Shown here piece by piece: positions 10,778 through 21,410 of a stretch of 64,000 nt of DNA. The translations under genes and the position numbers were made by a program. The stretch spans positions 96,885 through 160,884 of the forward strand of contig SGPM01000020.1 in assembly GCA_004802725.1 (NCBI GenBank), in the 5' to 3' direction. Within the stretch, counting starts at the first letter, position 1. Each line of letters begins with the position of its first letter. The notes under the pieces were generated by a model. That model saw only the letters and a program-made list of their open reading frames with translations, had not been told where the DNA came from and made no database searches. The DNA comes from Antrodiella citrinella. Taxonomy: Eukaryota > Basidiomycota > Agaricomycetes > Polyporales > Steccherinaceae.

Positions 10778-11222
10778 CTAGCTGTAGTTCTCGTACACCA
10801 CGCATCCAATATCTGCATTAGCATGGCTATAAAACGCGGACAAGATGTCGTCGTCCGGGACCTCAACTTCTTCCTCTGAGCCGCGGCGGCTGTCATTGCC
10901 ACCCCACCAGAAGTTTTCGTCGCTTTCTTCTTCTTCGTCGTCGTCGCCGCCGCCGTTGTCCTCCTCCTCCTCTTCTTCAGAGTCACTGGGTATATATGAA
11001 TCATCCGAGTTGTCGACGTCTTCGGTGCCTACTACTGCGTGTCAGACAGAGTTTCAGATAGTCAAATCGTAACTCACCCGAGCCGTCTGAGTCTGCGATG
11101 TATGCATAGTCCTCGCGCTCCTCGAAACCTTGGAGTGAAGACCAATGAGGCTCCAGTACTAGTCTCACACTCGCAAAGTCCTTTTGGAGCGCTTGCTTCA
11201 CCAATATAGTCTTCTCAAACAT
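10778..11222 (-). CDS. Acidic protein of unknown function
   Basis: Two exons (11078-11222, 10778-11034) are joined by a 43-bp intron (GTGAGT..CGCAG) and give 133 aa. The first half (MFEKTILVKQALQKDFASVR, then EDYAYIADSDGSG) has no family I recognise. The second half is highly acidic (SDSEEEEEEDNGGGDDDEEE), followed by DENFWWGGNDSRRG and a short end reading DDDILSAFYSHANADIG. It lies tail to tail with the p34 gene. It could be a nuclear or histone-binding acidic protein, but that is only composition. Confidence 0.55.
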
Positions 11223-11307
11223 GATGTCCGAGAGGAAAGACCGCGAATCGGGTCTCTACGATACGGGTATTGTAAACATGGTGAACCACGGGTAGGGACC
11301 GTATACG

Positions 11308-12690
11308 CTACTCTGAGGGCCACAACAGAACGCGTGATAGGTTGAGATAGGAGGGAAGGCTGTGGCTGTCGATGTTACGGACATTCGCGTTTGCGTAGCG
11401 AGCCAGTTTGGTTCTGAGAAAACAGTCTGTCGCTCCCAGTATATCGATCCGTGTCTGCGTACTGCGAGAGAGAAGATAGTCCAGGATAGTTGGTGTGCAC
11501 GAGCACGCGCAACTTATGTACTCCAAGGAAGGGCACAAGCGAACAATACGCTCGATTGCTGTCTCCAAAAGAAGAGAGACGGCGCCGTGACCGGTATGCG
11601 ATACGCCATGACCAGTATGCGATACCAGAAAATTGTGGTAACTGAAGCTTCTGACATTCGGACCGTGACTTGTGAAGAAGTCGATTAATATGTTGAATAA
11701 AACTTTTCGGTCATTGTCGCGGCCACGGCTATGAAGGGTAGAAACATGGTGACCTCGCTCAAACGTGGCAGAGACCAGGTATTGATGGTTGCGACGTTGC
11801 AGGAATCGTGCTTGTCGTTGAATTCCGAATATACTGTAAGAGACTCCAGAAAAGCGAACTCTAAGACTTGAGAGTGTTTGGGTTGGGTGCGTAGATCCGC
11901 CAACACGAGTGTTACGGTCAAAGATCGAAGGTCGAGAAACGCCGAAAGAAGTTCGGGAGAGTAGGATGGTCCCCGATATGCGGAAGTAAGGTCGTCAGTC
12001 CCGAGGGCTTTAATCCTCGAAGCCACCTCCCGAAGTGCTGGTAAAAACACATGATCGTCCTTGCCTTTGGAAATCGATGCAAAGTCTATGACCAGATCCA
12101 AGAAGCCGTTGCCGAACTGTAGAGCGGTGATCTGGTCGCAACGTTGGAGAACCTTCGTGACCGATCAAAGCGCGTGCGAGTGCATTTCAACTGGGACGTA
12201 GCAATGGAATGAAACGCTGGAGACGAGTGATGCTAGAGTTGACGACTCGCAAATGGTTCGAGCGAACGCGAGAATTTGGCCGACTTTAGAGCAAGTTGTC
12301 TCCAATGGTTGCAAACATTGGTCAACGATTTTCTCATCCGGAGGTCCTGGCACCAGGAAGATTGCGGACCTGGACATAAAGAGGAATCCAAAAATGCGCG
12401 AGGTGGGAATATCATCTCGAAGATGATATGTAAGACATCGTGGTAGATGTTGGCCCATGGCGCAGACTGCAATACGGTGAGTGACGTGACCGCACCATAA
12501 CATGCGAGAATATTGTATAGTGAAGGTTCCTAGAGATCTCACCTTGACATTTTGAAATTTAGAAGCTGTGTGTTCAGAATTTTGTAACGCATTTTTTGTC
12601 CAACGCAATTCTTTCTTCAGTCGGGTGATAGTGTCTCTGCATTGCTCAGAATCATGCGTTGACGCTTCGTGCTCCCGGCCCTCAGTCAGC
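11308..12690 (-). pseudogene. F-box/leucine-rich-repeat pseudogene
   Basis: The order of parts fits a mushroom F-box protein. There is an N-terminal helix (ITRLKKELRWTKNAL) and an intron near 12480-12522. An F-box-like stretch (IYHDVLHIIFEMIFPPRAFL..VCNHWRQLAL) follows, then LRR-like segments down to LLWPSE at the stop 11308-11310. It is broken in several places. No in-frame ATG exists before the first helix. The frame changes near 12290, apparently with loss of the usual piece after the F-box. An in-frame TGA lies at about 12165 between EMHSHAL and SVTKVLQRCDQITALQFGNG. The frame changes again near 11690 between MTEKFYSTY and LIDFFTSHG. Sequencing error cannot explain all four easily. Confidence 0.62.
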
Positions 12691-13904
12691 CTTTAATTCC
12701 TGATCATTGGCATAATCCCACTATGGAGCGGGCCACCTAGACGCCGCTACTTTTGTGCACCGCTAACTAGTCATGGGAATTTAGCCCAAATTCTTAGTCC
12801 TTTAGTAGAAATGCTTGTTTTTGAACTACAAATAGATCCTCTAAACGGATTGTCCGTTTGACGGCCCGTATTGGACATAAATGCAATGTTATGACCCAGT
12901 GTAGTCAGATAATGGTGTATCACTGTGAATTGTCATGATTCCTCGTGAACCCTCGGGATTCATCGGGATTCATGATTATGACATTGTTACGCCCTGATCC
13001 TGTTGCTGTGTCCTCATGAATCCCGATGATGAAATCATCGGGATTCCTGATGATGATATTCAATTGATGCATTTACCACGAGGCTACAAGACATCGTGAT
13101 ACATCATGAATCATGATTGCACTTCAATGCCCCGACCCCGCCTCCTGGCTCTACCTCCATCGATTCGTGAATCATCATGATGAGCGCTTCATCATCGTAA
13201 AATTGTAAATTGTATAGTTAACAGGATACCAGTATGACATGTTATGTATCTACGTACTCGACCTTTCACCTCATGGAGCCCAATCAGCTTGACAACCTTC
13301 GTGCAGCATACCGACAGTGCAAACCTGTGCAACTGCCACGTCGATAGAGTAACACAAAAGTTGCCATACTGGTGGGAGGAGAGAGAAGAGGAAGAACGGC
13401 AGATTGAGCAGGTCGTCGCGACTCGCGAGGGAAAATGAATCCCGAGGATTAATAATGTTGTATATTGATCGTGGAGAGCGCAATGCCGCAGCCGCACACT
13501 CTGCAATACACATAGCGGGTGCGGGAGGGAAAAAAAGATGATTCACCATGATTCATGCATAAAACTCTATGTATAACACTGTGCAAAAAAACATGATTCA
13601 CGATGATACACGATGCCGAAGCTTCATGATTTGATTGAGGAGACAACACGAGGTAGGGAATAATGAGACAAAACGATGATTCATTGTGTTGCATTGTGTA
13701 TCCTCATATGAACTTTGCTTTTTTGTCCGATAAACACCTTCATTTGTTTGTACATTTTTTTATTCATTTTCTTTCACACTTAGCGCGAGAATGTCACTGC
13801 TCCTCTCACATTCGTAACGTCCTGCCAAACGCAGTATATTCTGCATCACGTGCGTTTTCTGATCCGATCAGCGTAACATCACATAGTGGTTGGATCTGAC
13901 CTGC
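12691..13904. other. AT-rich intergenic block
   Basis: No gene is supported. Many open frames occur but none shows domains. The block contains the GATTC/CATGAT repeat zone described separately. Confidence 0.5.
12930..13690. repeat. Dispersed GATTCATCATGA-type short repeats
   Basis: Variants of the words CATGATTC, GATTCATC, ATCATGAATC and CGGGATTC recur many times in both orientations (for example near 12935, 12960, 13015, 13035, 13105, 13170, 13545, 13595 and 13675). Copies are interspersed rather than strictly tandem, and partly self-complementary, so the region could fold into many small hairpins. Confidence 0.65.
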
Positions 13905-14150
13905 GCCTACCTTACAATTTCAGTGAACAGCTGTAAAAAAGATAGAAGAAAAGACTCCCTGGATGCTGAATGTTGAACACGGGGTGGTCCCCTCCCTCGG
14001 AATTGGTGAGTTGAGGACATGTTCGCGTGTTTATGAAGTGGTCGAAGGGCGTCACGAATGGCGAGGTGGACGGAGGAGAATGGTCAACTGGGTGGTCGCG
14101 TTGACTCAGGTCAGGAAAAACGCAGGACTGTTGTAAGGTAAGGTAGACCC
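13900..14150. mobile_element. Small inverted-repeat element
   Basis: The left end GCCTACCTTACAA (about 13905) matches in inverted orientation TTGTAAGGTAAGGTAGACCC (about 14131). The enclosed sequence has no coding sign. The short ends and total length of about 240 bp suit a MITE-like insertion, but no target duplication was verified. Confidence 0.4.
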
Positions 14151-14376
14151 AGGACATGGACGACTACATCACATGATATTCATGTGATGCTTTTCGACGA
14201 CTNCCANCTCGCAGGAGGCACAANTGGTTNCACCACTCATCCCGGGCATGTNGNAGCNTACCATTNACATGNATTGTGGTCNNTGGTTGGANGTGAAGTT
14301 GNNTNGTTGTGGNCNGNGAGGCCCGCGTGACTTTCACGTGATGTAGTCGTCTCTGACTCGGGCCTACCTTATGTGT
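14134..14376. mobile_element. Second small inverted-repeat element, with N bases inside
   Basis: The left end (14134-14175) and right end (14334-14376) are imperfect reverse complements that share CACGTGATGTAGTCGTC-like and GGGCCTACCTTA-like words. The centre is poorly resolved, with many N between 14203 and 14316, as expected when a palindrome or repeat collapses in assembly. It shares its left end with the element at 13900-14150. Confidence 0.45.
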
Positions 14377-14928
14377 GTTCACTTTGTATTGTACTCCGTC
14401 ATAAATTGTACTCCCTCCTAATGTCGGTCAAATTCAAGTTTTCTAGACTCTACCGTTAGAGTCTGAGGTTCATCATATTCGAAAAATTCGCCCTGTGGAA
14501 ACGGTCTAGAGCGATTTGCACATATCTATGTAACCCAAGAGCTGCTATTTCAGTGTCCTTGAAGTTACAATGTGCGTGATGTGACTTGTCGCGACGCGAC
14601 GCGTACACGTGCACTGTGACTTGACGTGAGTTCTGCTGGTACATATCATCTGCGGACAAGTTGGCGCAAAGTTGGCGGTGTAGTACTTGAACGCAGTTCC
14701 TCTCTGAACACCTATAACATGGCCCATCAAAACGTGCTTGTAAGCTTTCGCGACACACTCGGTCGAATTGATTGCTGACGTCTGTTGTCTATAGCCCTCC
14801 AATGCTATCGCCACAGTCATCCTCCAGCACGCCGCTAAAGACACCAATGACAACTTGAACCTTCACGACATGGTGTTCCGCCGCTCTGATTCGAACCCCG
14901 GTGAATTCGAATATGTTTGGCCACCTCC

Positions 14929-14975
14929 TATAGCCGTTTTCATAACGATGTGCGGGTCGACATCCGTAGACACGT
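14929..14975 (+). repeat. 47-bp inverted repeat, left copy
   Basis: The sequence from TATAGCCGTTTTCATAACGA to GTAGACACGT recurs in inverted orientation at 15641-15687 with one mismatch. The two copies lie about 0.67 kb apart. Confidence 0.8.
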
Positions 14976-15640
14976 ATCTTTTCGAGGTCCGATGACATCG
15001 TGACCCTCCTGTGACCCACTGGGTGTCAGAGTGACCACCTTACCCTGCACGGCGACGTCGAGGGCCTGTCAGTGGATGATACGCCTCATGAGCTAGGAAG
15101 GGCCAAGCCTGACTTCCGTGCACAGCCCCGAGACATTGTCGAGACAGGCCACAGTGAAGCATAAGTTCTGCGCCCACAACTATCAATCGTCACAAGCACC
15201 GAGAGCTGTCTTGAATGTATGCAGTCCTGTATCATGGCTTTCCAGAATGATACTTGATACATGGCAGATGTTTGACAAAATGTACACTATACTGCTCGCC
15301 ACTCAAGACCATCCACGGGCCATGAGTGGTATAAGATTCAAAATATGTACTAGTTCGTAAAGGGGGTTGGAAATAGCTGCCTTCTAGTGGTTGTGACCGT
15401 TCAGTTTGCTTCGTAGATTAGACTGAGTGGAGTGGTGGTTTTCAAGGGCATTGGTTGGACACGCACTCCACTCTTGAGAAGAGACGTCGCCATCACAAAG
15501 GCGAGGGATGTCGTGGTGGGCAGCAGGAAGGGTGGCAAGCTCAGATGCCACGGTACAACTCGCATGTGGCGTTGCGAAATCGCGTGCGCCAAAGGGCCAC
15601 TGCAGCCGGCAATGCCGCGCCACAAATATTCATTGCCCGA

Positions 15641-15687
15641 ACGTATCTACGGATGTCGACCCGCACATCGTTATGAAAACGGCTATA
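15641..15687 (-). repeat. 47-bp inverted repeat, right copy
   Basis: This is the reverse complement of 14929-14975 (46 of 47 bases). The interval between the copies contains no recognisable gene. Confidence 0.8.
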
Positions 15688-15949
15688 ACGCTACACGCAA
15701 AGTTGACCAGATCATCAGATAAGAATGACGCAAGCGCACACACTCGATGTTGAACGATAGAAGGAGCGTTACTACGATCAAAGTGTTGTCGTAGTAGTAA
15801 GGTTGCGAAGTGACAACAGTGAAGGGTGATGGCCCAGGGGTACGAGCACCAGTGGGAACATGGACACCATGCAGGTCAAGGTGAAGAGCAGAGGTTGGAA
15901 AAAATTCAAGATGATATGGAATGGGATACACGAGAAGGGGCGGACATAG

Positions 15950-16740
15950 TATTGGGATGAGTGGGAAGGAAGGCAGATAGAAGAGAAGACAACGAGTAGA
16001 AGAGATCGACGGACGACGGGAACTTGAAAAGAAGGGACGAGCAGAAGGAAGGAGAAGAAGGGAGGCGAGAAAGCAGAGCGAAAGAGGGAATGAAGACACA
16101 TCAGCGAAGGGGAGGGCAGGTAGGGGAAGGCGACGTGCACATGTAATAGTGATAAGCGGACGGAGAGGGAAGGGAGGGTCAGTGGAAGGAGCTTCAGTGA
16201 GTGGAAGGTGAGATAAGTGAAAGGGAAGGCAGATAGAGGGAGGCGACGTGGAGAAGGAATGGTGACAAGGAGAAGGCGAGTGAATAGAAGGAGTGGTGGT
16301 AAGTGGAAGGGAATGAGAGGAAGGCGACAAGCAGAAGGGACGAGGATTAGGGGAGGGGAGGGAAGAGAGGTGAGCGGGAGGCGTGGTGGTCAATGGAAGG
16401 GGATAAGAATGGAAGGAGAGGGAAGATGAGGCAGGCGATGAGCAGAAGGGGAAGGGAGGGGAGGTCGGAGGAGTGACAGAGAGGCGAGTGAGAGGCGAGT
16501 GAAAGGGAAGCGAGTGAAAGACATGGTGGAAGGGAGGTGAAAGGAAGAGACGACAGAGTGAACAGAAAGAGGGTCGTGGATGGATGAGTGAAGGGACGAT
16601 GAATGGAATAGAGGGGAGGGAGTGAAGGGATTAGGGATGGGTGCGCGGAACGGAAAGACGAGGTGACTAACGGTGAAACTCTCCAAGGAGTGTGATGAAG
16701 GAAAGTGAGGAAGGAGGACGCACCAAGGAGGGAATGTGGA
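15950..16740 (+). repeat. Polypurine tract with degenerate GA-rich repeats
   Basis: The plus strand is overwhelmingly A and G for about 0.8 kb. Imperfect repeats are built from GGAAGG, GAGTG, GGCGA and AGAAGG words (for example GAAGGCGAC.. and AAGGGAGG..). The Ser/Pro/Leu-rich open frames on the minus strand here are by-products of this composition. Confidence 0.75.
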
Positions 16741-17467
16741 CGGCGACGCCGTTGACTAATATCTTGATGATAGCCCTCGTCCGCGCGCGCAGATAAGACT
16801 TGCGAGTGCAAGTGAGTGTACCAGGTGAGTGTACCAGGAGGTCAGTCGCGACACTGCCTCTGCAGCTCGCAACGTCCTCGACTGGCAGTTGTAGGAGAAC
16901 TGTTGAATAACAAGTGATTGCGACTCTAGGCTAGATGGGGCTGACATATACACACCAGTCGCAACGTTGGAAATCGTGACGCCTGTTGTCCACCTTCAAA
17001 GGTATTGAGGATGAGCATGTTGAAGCAGCAGCTTGTCGTAGTCAAGACTCGAGAGGCCCGGGAAGAGGAGGACCGCTGTGAGAGGGGTCGGGCGGATGAG
17101 AGAATGTGGTGGTGCGAAGACAAGGAGTGCTGAGGGGAAAGCGACCTCTTATGTATGTATTCGAGGTGGCGTATTAGAGGCTGACCGTGTCTGACGCGGA
17201 TGATCGGGAGTCCGGGAAAACGTAAGGCTGCCATTGCGAGAGGCTGACAGGAACAGATAGTCTAGACAGTATTCTGGGACAAGGACTTGAAGACTGAGAT
17301 TCAACGAATTCAGGACATGCGTTGACACATGGAAGCATATATAATCAAGACATAACACTGAAGCACACATCCCACGAAATACCCTAGTAATAAGCCCAGT
17401 CCTTCTCAGTCCTTCTCCAACTGCCCAGAACGTAGAGAAGTGGAAAACGCCGAGGAAGAGAGGTTGA
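16741..17467. other. Intergenic, nothing recognised
   Basis: This spacer runs downstream of the membrane protein gene on the minus strand. No exon, repeat or RNA gene could be supported. Confidence 0.4.
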
Positions 17468-18142
17468 TCAAACCCTCCACGGAGCAGGGTAGCGGTCGGA
17501 AACGAGGGGGACAGCTTCCTTCACAGGACTAGATAGCACCGGCGAGATCCCGAAACAAGAGAACGCCCGAGCCAGCGCAGGATCCATCTGGGAGTCGCTT
17601 TCTCCGGAAGACGTCATGTCCTTGGAGCCATCCTTGTCGTGGTCGGCGATAGCGCCGCGGATGTCCTTGGTACGACGGGGAAGCGTGGACGTCGCGTCAG
17701 GAGTGAATTCGGCGAAGTCAAGTTTCTCTAGGTCAACGTCCAGGCTCTCGTTGTCGCGCGAGGGGGACTTGGAGATGACGCGGATGATCGGAATGGGTGT
17801 GTTCATCGTCAAGGTGTCGCCTGAGATGTCGCTGAACTCTCTGTACTTCTCGCTGAGGTTGAACTTCCGGTTCGACAAGCCGATGTCGGGTCTGGTGGAG
17901 AACTTGGATTCGACGTCTGGGGTCGGGATGGAGCGGATACGACGAACGATCCAGATGGCGACACCGAAGGAGATGGCGATGCTCGGTAGTAGGAGGATCA
18001 TCAAGACCAACAAGATAGACGGAACGCGGTCTGTCTCGACTGCCTCCTCGGACGATGGGAGGTTGGTACTTGCGATGAAGTACACGGAGGGCGATGCGGT
18101 ACTGGTCGCCTGAAGAGCGAGGGTCGCGAGGGATGTGGCCAT
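17468..18142 (-). CDS. Single-pass membrane protein, unknown function
   Basis: One uninterrupted frame gives 224 aa from ATG 18140-18142; the longer frame upstream has no better start. MATSLATLALQATSTASPSV could be a signal or anchor region. It is followed by an extracellular-type stalk and one clear transmembrane helix (SILLVLMILLLPSIAISFGVAIWIV). Stop-transfer basic residues (RRIRS) come next. A hydrophilic Ser/Asp-rich tail holds many possible phosphorylation sites (for example VISKSPSRDNESLD). This layout is common in fungal orphan membrane proteins. It is transcribed divergently from DUO1, 230 bp away, so the two probably share a promoter region. Confidence 0.7.
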   Translation of the reverse strand: MATSLATLALQATSTASPSVYFIASTNLPSSEEAVETDRVPSILLVLMILLLPSIAISFGVAIWIVRRIRSIPTPDVESKFSTRPDIGLSNRKFNLSEKYREFSDISGDTLTMNTPIPIIRVISKSPSRDNESLDVDLEKLDFAEFTPDATSTLPRRTKDIRGAIADHDKDGSKDMTSSGESDSQMDPALARAFSCFGISPVLSSPVKEAVPLVSDRYPAPWRV

Positions 18143-18372
18143 GACGAACAAAAGATTGAAGGAGTGGCAGGGTTCAAAAGAGTGTCGTATAAGTTGGATG
18201 AGACTTGATCGTGAACGAAGTAGGAGACAGAGAGTCAATATTGATCAAACGTCAACTTCAACTTCCACTTGACGCGATCACGGGATCTCAACGCGCCCGG
18301 ACCGGTAGCATTTCCTTCAGCTTTCGTTGGGCTTTCAAGATCGTCCACTCTCACTGTTGACTCTCATTTACT

Positions 18373-19523
18373 ATGGACGATTCAGACTTTACACTACCCG
18401 ACTCTTCCAACGCAGGATCGCGTTTGCTATCCGAATCCGCTCTCTTCCCCAGCGGTTCCCAGCAAGACTTGAGCCTCTCCGATCTCTCTATCAACGATCA
18501 TCCAGTACAGAACGTCGGAGGCACACACAGACGGCCATTCAGCTTACTCGCTCAGCCTCACCAACGGCGACCTCTTTTCAATCCCAATGCAGCTGGAAGC
18601 AGTGCTATCGTAGACGAGGAGGAGGAAGAGCAGGAAGGAGCGGTGGAAGAGGACGAACAGAGCGCGCCCACGCCGGAGGACATCGAGAGCCAGCGACGGG
18701 AGGCTGCGAGGACCCGAGAAGAGAGGCTGCAGCATGATCTCTTCCATCTGCGGAAGCTGAACAAAGCGTTTGAGGTGTACAAGGAAGCGTTGAGGGAGAC
18801 GAAATCGAGTACAGAGGTGTGTTCCCATTCACGCGATCTCACCTCACATTACAGACTAATTGAGGCGTTCTGTCGCATCCGAAAGTGCGTAGCTGATCAA
18901 CTAGAGCATACCGATGCTCTACTGAATAAATACATGAACATTCTCGCCAAATCTGGGAAAGTCACCCAACTGATGCTGGATGAACGGTGGCAAGGCGCCG
19001 AAGCTGTACGTTCAGATATTCTGTTCATACTAATTTTCCAACTAAAATACCAAAGGACGAGCAAGTACTAGAAGAAGAAGAGCTTGCGGAATTGGAACGT
19101 CGACGGAAAGAAGAAGAAGAACGTCGTCTCGCAGAGCAGCGCGAACGCGAGCGCGCGGAGCACGAGGAACAGGAACGAAAAGACAGGGAAGAACGCGAAG
19201 AGAAAGCAAGACTGGAGAAGGAACGGGCTGCGGAAATCGCTGCAACCAGGGGGACGGTGAGAGGAAGTGGTGTGAGAGGTGTGAGGGGAACAAGGGCTTC
19301 AATGAGAAGCATGGCGAGGGGCGCACCGACAACTAGAGGAGGTGAGTGTGGCGTACAATGCGTGGGCTCCGAGAATTCTGACACGGTCTTTATAGCGAAT
19401 GCTGCTCGCGGTGGAAGCCGTATACCCACTCATCCTGCTCGAAGTACCGTTTCTACTAGTACCAGGCGACCTGGTGCCAGGCCCGTCTCCTCAGCCAGCA
19501 GAGGTAGAGTCGTGGAGCCTTGA
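18373..19523 (+). CDS. DUO1: DASH/Dam1 complex subunit Duo1
   Basis: The Duo1 core is clear: ERLQHDLFHLRKLNKAFEVY..EALRETKSSTE, then LIEAFCRIRKCVADQLEHTDALLNKYMNILAKSGKVTQLMLDERWQGAEA. A Glu/Arg-rich charged helix and an Arg/Gly-rich tail follow. Introns lie at 19006-19055 and 19342-19395. The 36-38 bases at 18817-18854 have GT and AG ends and fall exactly between SSTE and RLIEAF, but reading through also keeps the frame. The length is about 348 aa if that piece is retained. The DASH complex rings microtubules at kinetochores and is needed for chromosome segregation. Confidence 0.88.
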
Positions 19524-19897
19524 TCTGACGTTCCTCTGGTTGGGATCGGGTTACAGAGGGGAGGAAGGCCCTGATCAAATTTCGACGGTGGTTAGGAGTG
19601 GTAGGACAAGGACAAGGACAAGGACAGTTTATACTCCAGGCCAGGTCCCTGCGGAACGCCGGAGTTTCCAGGCCGTAATTACATGTGAGGCTTGGATCGA
19701 GCGGAGAATTCGTGATCACTTGAATCGGTCTTGGACCTCAGTGACATGTAGAGCCATCTGCCTCTTGCACAAAACCCTCACAAACCTGACTGAAAGCCGT
19801 ATAAGCTTCAAGCTTCGAGCTTCAACTCCCTACTATTGGCGGCACATGTAGATTGACTGACTTTGGATTGACTCACTGAAACTTCCTGACCCCTGAC
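19524..19897. other. Intergenic
   Basis: This holds the 3' region of DUO1. A short AGGACA tandem run lies at 19603-19624 (AGGACAAGGACAAGGACA). No other feature was seen. Confidence 0.4.
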
Positions 19898-21141
19898 TTG
19901 ACCCGACCACCATGGCTCCCATCCTCCATTTCTGATATTTCTGCTCAACAACGCGCCGATAATCTGGGCATACTGACGCCGAGACGTGCACTGGAAGCTC
20001 GTCTCATCTGTGATGCCGGTATATTCTGGGCAGGCCAGCGTGACTTTCTCGAATCCAAAGGCTACGTTGTTTGGCGTCAAGCACCGCCCACAACTTGGTA
20101 TGGAGCCCGTCTGGATACAGAAGGCGTGGAATATCTGGATTTCACAAACTTCAGTAACCAATTTCGAGTGAGTCTCGGCAATTATTTGATTGCGTTGTCG
20201 AGCGCTCGAGCTCATCATACGTTCTTACGCTACAGAACCTTCTGTCCACCGTCGCTGCTCTGAAGGCTAACGGGGATCGTGTCCACATCTACAAGACGAC
20301 TCGTGGCGCTCCAGAGCTGGACTATATCTGCAAGTCCAGCGATTCTTCCCGGAGGTCCCGCCACCTGGTTGAAAGCATCGATAATCACTGTACTCATGCC
20401 GAGGAATTCATAGCAGGCGAGGAGAGGATTCACTCGATGTAGTGTTCGTCGTCTTGCGCTACATTCCGAGGACAGATCCCTCGGCTGCGACAGTCTCTGA
20501 TTTCATGCTCAACGCAATGAGCACGCTGAGTGTAAGTCAATCCCTGCTTTGCCGAATCTACTGCAATATTGACACGACACTGTCCCCAGGCAATCCATTT
20601 CTTGGACAAGCATGGGGGTGAGCGACTGTACGTATCAGCTTGATGACCGCTATAATATGACATCGTACTAAGCTTCTGTACAGACTCTGTCGCTGTCCAC
20701 ATGTACTCGTGCCGCTGCGAGGTCGAGATAGACACGACCCAAATTTTGTCGACCTAGGAGGTGATGTGATGGTGGATGGGTTCAATTCAGAAACATCTGA
20801 AGTCCACTGGGAGTTCGAGAACCTTGAGTCTAATTTTCAAGTGTACGTCCACGCTTTCAAGCGCGCGGTCTGCAAGGTTCGTTGTATGCTCTCCAGCTGC
20901 TCGCTATGCCAACTCACGTAATATCTCGGATGTGTAGTACTCCAGCCTAGAGTTTCTTCTTCCGCTGGCAGAAAATGCGACCGACAGCAGATATCATTAC
21001 ACGCTGAAGCAGTTGGTGGAGGAAATCGGGGATCAATGGTATGCAATTGGTTTCCGGGAAGGATGCCTACCGCTCGATGGCAGAGAGGAATCGTCTCTGT
21101 GGACGGCTTTTCGGTGGATTGAGAATTTTGTTTGTGATTAG
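19898..21141 (+). pseudogene. Decayed protein-kinase-like gene
   Basis: The start resembles the N-terminus of a mushroom kinase-like family: AQQRADNLGILTPRRALEAR, then FWAGQRDFLESKGYVVW. An N-lobe-like stretch follows (STVAALKANGDRVHIYKTTR) and then SDFMLNAMSTLSAIHFLDKHG, where an intact kinase would continue with its HRD loop; that loop is absent. The last exon ends NFVCD at TAG 21139-21141. Several splice sites look usable (20168 GTGAGT, 20532 GTAAGT). However, no in-frame ATG starts the first exon, and near 20360-20417 the frame changes unless a weak GTCCCG donor is used. I read it as a pseudogene or a kinase-dead relic; a badly modelled live gene is possible. Confidence 0.5.
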
Positions 21142-21410
21142 TAGCTAGATTCGTCGGACAACAGTGTTTAGCCGTCCCCTCGCTGCTCGTGGGTCCTTTT
21201 GGCCAGTCAATCTACGAGATGATGTTATTCATATAAATGGTGGGATGATTATGTACACGCATGGATGCGTTCGATCAACACGCGTACGTTACAACACTAT
21301 GACGACAAGAACCTTATACTACCCAATTCGTGACTTCATCATTCTGGACCAGTCACAGATGTTAAATTTCTCCGACGCCATTGAGGTCTTGAGAATAGCA
21401 TCACTGGTTA

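Larger units (their letters stand above)
14450..15760. other. Non-coding or degenerate region with an inverted repeat
   Basis: Apart from the 47-bp inverted repeat I see nothing that can be supported as a gene. Open frames on both strands are short and of mixed composition. It may be a degraded transposon. Confidence 0.35.

Noticed and set aside
14880..14960. GGTTCGAATC on the minus strand, like a tRNA B box
   Set aside because: No A box, cloverleaf stems or acceptor stem could be placed around it.
15683..16811. Long Ser/Pro/Leu-rich minus-strand open frames
   Set aside because: They follow from the polypurine composition of the other strand; they have no domain and no consistent start.
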